Assembly: GCF_900156685.1 (NCBI RefSeq) | Contig: NZ_FTOJ01000005.1 | Coordinates: 124,001-188,000, forward strand | Source: Chryseobacterium piscicola | GTDB taxonomy: Bacteria > Bacteroidota > Bacteroidia > Flavobacteriales > Weeksellaceae | Direction of reading: 5' to 3' | Length of the DNA: 64,000 nucleotides | Shown here: positions 59,321 through 64,000 of the stretch, piece after piece | Numbering within the stretch: the stretch's first letter is position 1 | How the letters are laid out: each line of letters opens with the position of its first letter | The notes under the pieces: generated by a model | Databases searched by the model: none | Told to the model about the DNA's origin: nothing | Seen by the model: only the letters and a program-made list of their open reading frames with translations | Position numbers and translations under genes: made by a program

Positions 59321-60816
59321 AAAACATACTAAAATATTTAATGATAGTAATGCTTGGTGTATTGGCAAGCTGTAGCGAAGACCTCATAGGCGAAAGCACA
59401 AAAGGCATTATCAAAGGAACAGTGGTAAAGAAAGGAACGAATACACCTCTTTCCAATGTGAAAATATCTACAAGCCCCACCACTACCACTACTTTTACGG
59501 GAACAGACGGTAGCTTTGTGATTAACGATGCACCTACGGGAGATTATTCGGTGAAGGCAGAATACAGCGGGTATGTCACCAGTTATCAAGGTGTAAATCT
59601 CCAAAGTGAGGGGCAAACTGTAACGGTTGTTTTTGAGCTGTCGGATGATACAAGTCTCAACTCGGCTCCTTCAATACCGGTTTTAGTAAGCCCGGCAGAC
59701 AATTCTACAGAACAGCCTTTGTCTTTAAATTTATCTTGGACTTCTACCGATCCTGATAACGATAGTTTGAAGTTTGATTTAATCTTAAAAAACGCGAATA
59801 ATACAATAGTTCAGAACATCAACGGAATCAAAACTAAAAATTACAATGTAACCAATTTGCAGTACAACAATACTTATTTTTGGCAAGTTTCGGTTTCTGA
59901 TGGGGTTAATCCGAAAGTATTTAGTGAAACAAGACAATTTAAAACTATTGTAACACCTACCAACAGATTTCATTACACAAAACGTGAAAACGGAAACTAC
60001 TTTATCGTTTCTGCCAACGAATCTAATGGGAGTTTTAATTTAACGAGCGCTTCTCAAAACTCTTTCAGGCCAAGATTGAATAATGATGCCAATAGACTCG
60101 CATTTTTAAGGAATGTAGCCGGAAATTTTCAAATCTTCACCTCAAAAAGAGATGGATCAGATATAATGCAGGTTACAAACTTGCCAGCCACAGGATTTAG
60201 CAACGCTGAAATTGATTTTTCTTGGAACAAAGTTGGTAGCCAATTGATTTATGCTAATTTTGATAAATTATATCGTATCAATTCTGATGGAACGGGTCTT
60301 TCATTAATCTATTCTACCCCAGACGGCAGCCTTATTTCAGAATGTGATTGGAGTTATGACGGAAGCAAAATTGCCCTTAAAACCAATAATCTGAGTGGTT
60401 ATGGTGTTAAAATTTTCATCATCAATATGTCTGGTAATATTGTTCAAAGTGTTTTGAGTGGAGTAAACGGTGGCGCTGGAGGGCTCAATTTCTCTGCCGA
60501 CAGCAAAAAGCTGTTGTATACGAGAGATATTGCTGGTTTTGAAAGCATTCAGTATAGGCAACTAGATTCAAGAATTTTTATTTATAATCTTGAAGACAAT
60601 ACGCAACAGGATATTTCGGCTATGAGTCAAAAAATAAACGGAACTAATGATTTAGACCCGAGATTTGCTCCTAATGATGCTGAGGTTATTTTGGTTAATA
60701 CTTCCAATGATAATATGTCTACCAGAAACATAGTGAAAATTTCATTAACCATGAATAATGGTAATTACCCCAGAGCTGTACTTTTCACCGATGCAGAAAT
60801 GCCGGATTGGGAGTAA
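59317..60816 (+). CDS. Lipoprotein with CarboxypepD-reg, Fn3 and TolB-like propeller domains
   Basis: 499 aa, lipobox LASC (Cys19). Residues about 30-105 are a carboxypeptidase-regulatory-like/CNA-B fold (GIIKGTVVKKGTNTPLSNV, GSFVINDAPTGDYSV). Residues 116-215 are an Fn3-like module (LVSPADNSTEQPLSLNLSW, TDPDNDSLKFDLIL). Residues 220-499 have WD40/TolB propeller repeats (SKRDGSDIMQVTNL, WSYDGSKIALKT, FSADSKKLLYTR, FAPNDAEVILV). The ATGA overlap with csgG implies co-translation and a role in curli export or surface anchoring; that role is inferred. Confidence 0.75.
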   Translation: MKNILKYLMIVMLGVLASCSEDLIGESTKGIIKGTVVKKGTNTPLSNVKISTSPTTTTTFTGTDGSFVINDAPTGDYSVKAEYSGYVTSYQGVNLQSEGQTVTVVFELSDDTSLNSAPSIPVLVSPADNSTEQPLSLNLSWTSTDPDNDSLKFDLILKNANNTIVQNINGIKTKNYNVTNLQYNNTYFWQVSVSDGVNPKVFSETRQFKTIVTPTNRFHYTKRENGNYFIVSANESNGSFNLTSASQNSFRPRLNNDANRLAFLRNVAGNFQIFTSKRDGSDIMQVTNLPATGFSNAEIDFSWNKVGSQLIYANFDKLYRINSDGTGLSLIYSTPDGSLISECDWSYDGSKIALKTNNLSGYGVKIFIINMSGNIVQSVLSGVNGGAGGLNFSADSKKLLYTRDIAGFESIQYRQLDSRIFIYNLEDNTQQDISAMSQKINGTNDLDPRFAPNDAEVILVNTSNDNMSTRNIVKISLTMNNGNYPRAVLFTDAEMPDWE

Positions 60817-60840
60817 GTAAATCACAAATGCTTTACAGAT

Positions 60841-60881
60841 AAAAAAAGTCAAAACCATTTTCGGTTTTGACTTTTTTTTTA
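60841..60881. terminator. Bidirectional terminator closing the curli operon
   Basis: Perfect 16-bp arms at 60841-60856 and 60863-60878 (AAAAAAAGTCAAAACC and its complement) with an ATTTTC loop and T tail, between the lipoprotein and the convergent LuxR-type gene. Confidence 0.9.
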
Positions 60882-60913
60882 CATGCGATGAAATAATGAT
60901 ATCAAGATTGAAT

Positions 60914-61561
60914 TTAATCTATAATATTATTCTCAAGTGCATATTTTACAATGCCCACAGAATTTCTTACATTGAGTTTTGTAAGGATTTTTTTGCGGTG
61001 AGTTTCTACCGTATTGATGCTTATAAAAAGTTTTGCAGAGATATCTTTACTGCTAAGTCCGTCGCAGATTAATTTTAATATTTCAGTTTCCCTTTTTGTT
61101 AGCGAATCTTTAATCTGGCTAGATTCGAAATTTTTTCCGTTGCTTACAAAACTGATCATTTTTTCTTTGGCATGAGCGCAAAGAAAAATATTACCCTCAA
61201 TGACTGCTTGTAAACAGCATATAAACTCGTCAAAAGTACTTATATTATCAAGATAAGCTGTAATGCCTTTGTTGAATAGTTTACGGATAGAAGTTACATC
61301 ATAATCATTGCCTATAATAATGATTTTGAGATGAGGATGTTTTTGTTTTATTTCTTCTGCAGCTTGGTATATTTCAGAAAGCATCATGATATTTGAACTA
61401 AACATCAACAAATTGAAGTTTCCAATATTTATGCAATCTAGAAGATTGAGGTAGCAACTACAAACCTCAATGTTGTCAACAATTTTAGTTTGTGATAAAA
61501 GTTTGGATAAGCCTTCGGCGTACAGAACGGGTTGATCAAAGATTATTAAATTTGATTTCAT
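60914..61561 (-). CDS. LuxR-family regulator with a degenerate receiver (CsgD-like)
   Basis: 215 aa. The N-terminal receiver fold is recognisable (NLIIFDQPVLYAEGLSKLL, KGITAYLDNIST), but the phosphoacceptor position is Ser (LLMFSSNIM instead of LLDxxMP) and the conserved Lys of YLxK is replaced (YLDN). The C-terminal HTH is intact: SLTKRETEILKLICDGLSSKDIS, then FISINTVETHRKKILTKLNV. E. coli CsgD, the curli activator, also has a receiver lacking the Asp. Its location at the end of the curli operon suggests it controls csg genes. It is probably not a classical histidine-kinase target. Confidence 0.8.
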   Translation of the reverse strand: MKSNLIIFDQPVLYAEGLSKLLSQTKIVDNIEVCSCYLNLLDCINIGNFNLLMFSSNIMMLSEIYQAAEEIKQKHPHLKIIIIGNDYDVTSIRKLFNKGITAYLDNISTFDEFICCLQAVIEGNIFLCAHAKEKMISFVSNGKNFESSQIKDSLTKRETEILKLICDGLSSKDISAKLFISINTVETHRKKILTKLNVRNSVGIVKYALENNIID

Positions 61562-61705
61562 CTTGGTGTGTTAGAATGCTTAAAAGTATGAAAAATTATT
61601 TGAAATTCAAATTTTAATAAACATATTTCTGAAAAATAGCCTTTTTGGGGTATTTTTTTGAGTTTAAATAGAATTAAAGCAGAATATTTTTTTAAAGAAA
61701 AAGCA

Positions 61706-61740
61706 AAAAAAAACCTTCCAGTATGATTACTGAAAGGTTT
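61706..61740 (-). terminator. Terminator of the RNase G gene
   Basis: Arms AAACCTT...CAGTA (61711-61723) and TACTG...AAGGTTT (61728-61740) with one mismatch and a TGAT loop; on the minus strand a run of T follows. It lies 5 bp downstream of the rng stop codon. Confidence 0.75.
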
Positions 61741-61744
61741 GTTC

Positions 61745-63304
61745 TTAGTTTGAGTAGCTTGCAAGCTCTTCTTTTTTTGAGTTATAAACCCTATATTCAA
61801 GATACTTGAAAGAGTCTCTAGGGATTATGGTGACCCATTTTTTGTATTTTATAAACCATTTCATCTGGATGCTTTTGAGACCTTTTGTAAGGTAAGCTTC
61901 CACGAAAGGGTGTACATGAAGAAACAATTTTCCTTTTTCTTTTTGTAAAATCGTTCTCAGGGTGTCACCCATTTTTTCTACGATTACAATAGGAGCGACG
62001 ATTTCTCCGTCTTTGTTAGGATTTTCTTCCTTTGTTTCAATTTGCTTTTCAGGGCGGTTTCTTTGTCTGGTAATTTGTATGAGCCCAAACTTGCTCGGAG
62101 GAAGAATTTTGTGGCGGGCTTTATCTCTCCCCATTTCTACACGCAGATGTTCGTAGAGATCTTTTCTGTGCTCAGGATTGGTCATGTCAATAAAATCTAT
62201 TACGATGATTCCACCCATATCGCGCAATCTCAGCTGTCTTGCGATTTCTGTAGCAGCCATTTTATTCACATTCAGCGCATGTTCTTTGCTTGCAGAAGTT
62301 CCTAAAGTAATATTGTTTCCAGAGTTTACATCTACCACATGCAGTGCTTCTGTGTGTTCTATCACAAGATAAGCACCTTTAGAACTTGGGATATTTACAT
62401 GTTTTCCGAAGCTCTGCTTCATTTGTTTTTCAACATTGTAATATTCCAAAAGAGGAATGTGCGTGCTGTGATATTGTACAATGTTTTTTCTTTCTGGGGC
62501 AATTACTTCAAGATACGCTTTCATTTCAGAAACCATTTGTTCATCATCACAAATGATATTCACAAAATCCTGATTAAAGTTGTCTCTGAGGATTGCTGAA
62601 GCTTTATCGTCTTCACTCAAGACCTTTGCAGGAACTTTATTTTTCTGAATATTTTTAAAAGTACTTTCCCATTTCTGAACCAGCTGATTCATATCATTGT
62701 GCAAATCTGCAACCTTTTTACCTTCTGCTACCGTACGGATAATTACCCCGAAACCTTCAGGCTTTATGCTGTCTATTAAGGTTTTAAGGCGGTCTTTTTC
62801 TTCGGTAGTTCTTATTTTTTTAGAAATAGAAACTTTGTTGTCGAAAGGGATGAGGACCAAAAAACGTCCGGTAAGTGAAATTTGTGTAGAAATTCTAGGA
62901 CCTTTTGTAGAAATAGGTTCCTTGGTGATTTGCAGCAGAACAACGTCGTCTTTTGCAATAACCTTTTCTATAGTTCCGTTTTTGTCTATTTCTGGTTGAA
63001 TCTCAAAATTCTTTAGACTCGAAGAGCTTTGGCTTTTTGAAATGCTGTCTTTCAGAAATTTTTTATAGGTGAGAAGTTGTGGCCCGAGATCTTGATAGTG
63101 AAGAAACGCATCTTTATCATAACCAATGTTTACAAAAGCTGCATTAAGGTTCGGAGCTAATTTTTTTACTTTTCCGATGAATAAATCGCCTACTACAAAG
63201 TCATTTTTGTCTTCTTCCTCATGAAGTTCGCATAGTTTTCCGTCTTCTAGCAAAGCAATTTTGGTAAAATCGTCTTCATGCGAAACCAACAGTTCTTTCT
63301 TCAT
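61745..63304 (-). CDS. rng: Ribonuclease E/G family protein (RNase G)
   Basis: 519 aa from MKKELLVSHEDDFTKIALL; an upstream in-frame extension to 63385 is unconserved. The N-terminal S1-like domain has GDLFIGKVKKLAPNLNAAFVNIGYDKDAFLHY. The catalytic DNase I-like part carries metal-ligand Asp residues in HVVDVNSGNN and IVIDFIDM, and 5'-sensor region sequence before it. A short Zn-link-type C-terminal region ends the protein; there is no RNase E scaffold domain, so it is RNase G-like. It functions in 16S rRNA maturation and mRNA decay. Confidence 0.92.
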   Translation of the reverse strand: MKKELLVSHEDDFTKIALLEDGKLCELHEEEDKNDFVVGDLFIGKVKKLAPNLNAAFVNIGYDKDAFLHYQDLGPQLLTYKKFLKDSISKSQSSSSLKNFEIQPEIDKNGTIEKVIAKDDVVLLQITKEPISTKGPRISTQISLTGRFLVLIPFDNKVSISKKIRTTEEKDRLKTLIDSIKPEGFGVIIRTVAEGKKVADLHNDMNQLVQKWESTFKNIQKNKVPAKVLSEDDKASAILRDNFNQDFVNIICDDEQMVSEMKAYLEVIAPERKNIVQYHSTHIPLLEYYNVEKQMKQSFGKHVNIPSSKGAYLVIEHTEALHVVDVNSGNNITLGTSASKEHALNVNKMAATEIARQLRLRDMGGIIVIDFIDMTNPEHRKDLYEHLRVEMGRDKARHKILPPSKFGLIQITRQRNRPEKQIETKEENPNKDGEIVAPIVIVEKMGDTLRTILQKEKGKLFLHVHPFVEAYLTKGLKSIQMKWFIKYKKWVTIIPRDSFKYLEYRVYNSKKEELASYSN

Positions 63305-63511
63305 TTTGTTGTAAGATAATTTTTTTAGATTGAGGAAGTGTTTTTTTTTGAAATCCTGATTTTTTAAAATTACTAATAAAATCAATATATCGTAATAAAA
63401 TCTTTAAAAGATATTATTTCTTCTTCCTCCGAATCACACTTTGTACAAATAAAAATATAGTCGGTGGTTATTAAATAATTTAAAAAACACCAACTATATT
63501 ATTATATTAAA

Positions 63512-63527
63512 AATCTCATGTGAGATT
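63512..63527 (-). terminator. Terminator of the small ribosomal protein gene
   Basis: AATCTCA (63512-63518) and TGAGATT (63521-63527) with a TG loop; the stem includes part of the stop codon of the 29-codon gene. Followed by T residues on the minus strand. Confidence 0.55.
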
Positions 63528-63615
63528 ATTTTTTCTTATGTCTGTTTGCTCTTCTTCTTTTCTTTCTCTTGTGTGTCGCAACCTTGTGTCTTTTTCTTTT
63601 CTTTCCGCTTGGCAT
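63526..63615 (-). CDS. Very small basic ribosomal protein (COX24/AURKAIP1-like)
   Basis: 29 residues, ATG at 63615 and TAA at 63526-63528. The product begins MPSGKKRKRHKVATHK and continues RKKRRRANRHKKK; more than half of its residues are Lys, Arg or His. This fits the AURKAIP1/COX24-domain small proteins annotated in Bacteroidetes, homologous to mitochondrial ribosomal protein mS38. It is on the same strand as HU (38 nt upstream) and RNase G (downstream). Confidence 0.85.
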   Translation of the reverse strand: MPSGKKRKRHKVATHKRKKRRRANRHKKK

Positions 63616-63653
63616 AATTTTAATTTTTTAATACGAGTTAATATTCTATTAAT

Positions 63654-63944
63654 TTATTTTACTGCAACTTTAGTTTTTACTTTCTCCACAAAAGATTTTG
63701 ATGGCTTGAAAGCAGGAATATTGTGTGCAGGTATTTCGATTGCAGTGTTCTTAGAGATGTTTCTTCCCGTTTTTGCTGCTCTGGTTTTAACGATGAATGA
63801 TCCAAAACCTCTTAAGTAAACATTATCCCCATTGTACATAGAAGTTCTGATCTCCTGCATAAAAGCTTCTACAACTTTCTGTGTTTCATTCTTTTCTGTT
63901 CCCAATTTATTTGAGATGGTGTTTACCAATTCTGCCTTTGTCAT
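63654..63944 (-). CDS. HU-family DNA-binding protein, second copy
   Basis: 96 aa. MTKAELVNTISNKLGTEKNETQKVVEAFM begins the dimerization helices. VYLRGFGSFIVKTRAAKTGRNISKN and IPAHNIPAFKPSKSFVEKVK give the beta arm and C-terminal helix. It differs clearly from the HU at 48786-49073 (GRNISKNTAIEIPAHN versus GINPATKKPIKIEAKK), so the two are distinct paralogues, the second nearer the IHF-like group of Bacteroidetes. A TAAATTTG -7 match lies on the minus strand at 63981-63974. Confidence 0.92.
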   Translation of the reverse strand: MTKAELVNTISNKLGTEKNETQKVVEAFMQEIRTSMYNGDNVYLRGFGSFIVKTRAAKTGRNISKNTAIEIPAHNIPAFKPSKSFVEKVKTKVAVK

Positions 63945-64000
63945 TTCCTGTATAATTTTAAATTTTAGGTGTGCAAATTTAGTTAAAAAAATTGAATATT

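Noticed and set aside
63520..63819. 99-codon plus-strand ORF
   Set aside because: Antisense shadow of the 29-residue ribosomal protein and of the second HU gene.

Overview
The window is chromosomal DNA of a low-GC Flavobacteriia bacterium, most likely Chryseobacterium or a close Weeksellaceae relative. The evidence is the gldKLMN type IX secretion operon, a DUF4270 lipoprotein, a GT5-only glycogen synthase homologue beside panC and glmS, Bacteroidetes-type promoters (TTG, about 18-24 bp, TAnnTTTG), no obvious Shine-Dalgarno sequences, and tRNAs without encoded CCA. All assignments come from reading the sequence; no database search was run.

Region by region. 1-12.7 kb is core: aroK, a tRNA-Lys/Leu/Lys cluster, panC, a GT5-like protein, a DUF4270 lipoprotein, glmS, gldKLMN, an FAD oxidoreductase and a lipoprotein. 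12.9-27.8 kb is an integrative mobilizable element in the 3' end of tRNA-Ser(GGA). It has att repeats at both ends, paired 12-bp-period arm-type repeats, a tyrosine integrase, a small HTH protein, a Rep-type initiator followed by six iterons at an exact 21-bp period and a perfect DnaA box, a toprim protein, a small charged Mob-like protein, a candidate oriT and a probable relaxase. Its cargo is two unknown genes, a strongly folding intergenic element and a type I restriction-modification operon. Transcribed leftward, that operon reads hsdR, a 54-codon overlapping small ORF, hsdS, a PrrC-like ATPase/anticodon-nuclease candidate, and hsdM.

27.9-54.4 kb is core again: asparaginase, RNA methyltransferases, tsaD and tamB head to head with 4 bp between start codons, Lrp, pdhB, kup, a Fur-family regulator, an OstA-like protein, aminotransferases, amidase, YqgE, pdxH, HU, panD, Mpl, an acyltransferase and a Nudix hydrolase.

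54.6-61.6 kb is a complete curli (type VIII secretion) locus: a large CsgA-like curlin, a CsgB-like minor curlin, a CsgE that appears fused to a CsgH/CsgC-like domain, CsgF, a CsgG with an extra C-terminal barrel-like domain, and a lipoprotein overlapping csgG by 4 nt. A convergent LuxR-type regulator has a receiver lacking the phosphoacceptor Asp, as in CsgD. 61.7-64 kb holds RNase G, a 29-residue COX24/AURKAIP1-like ribosomal protein and a second HU protein.

Most noteworthy are the element's architecture (tRNA site, arm repeats, iteron origin, RM with nested PrrC-like toxin), the small ORF inside the RM operon, the nested-helix element at 20.1-20.3 kb, and the domain fusions in the curli export genes.
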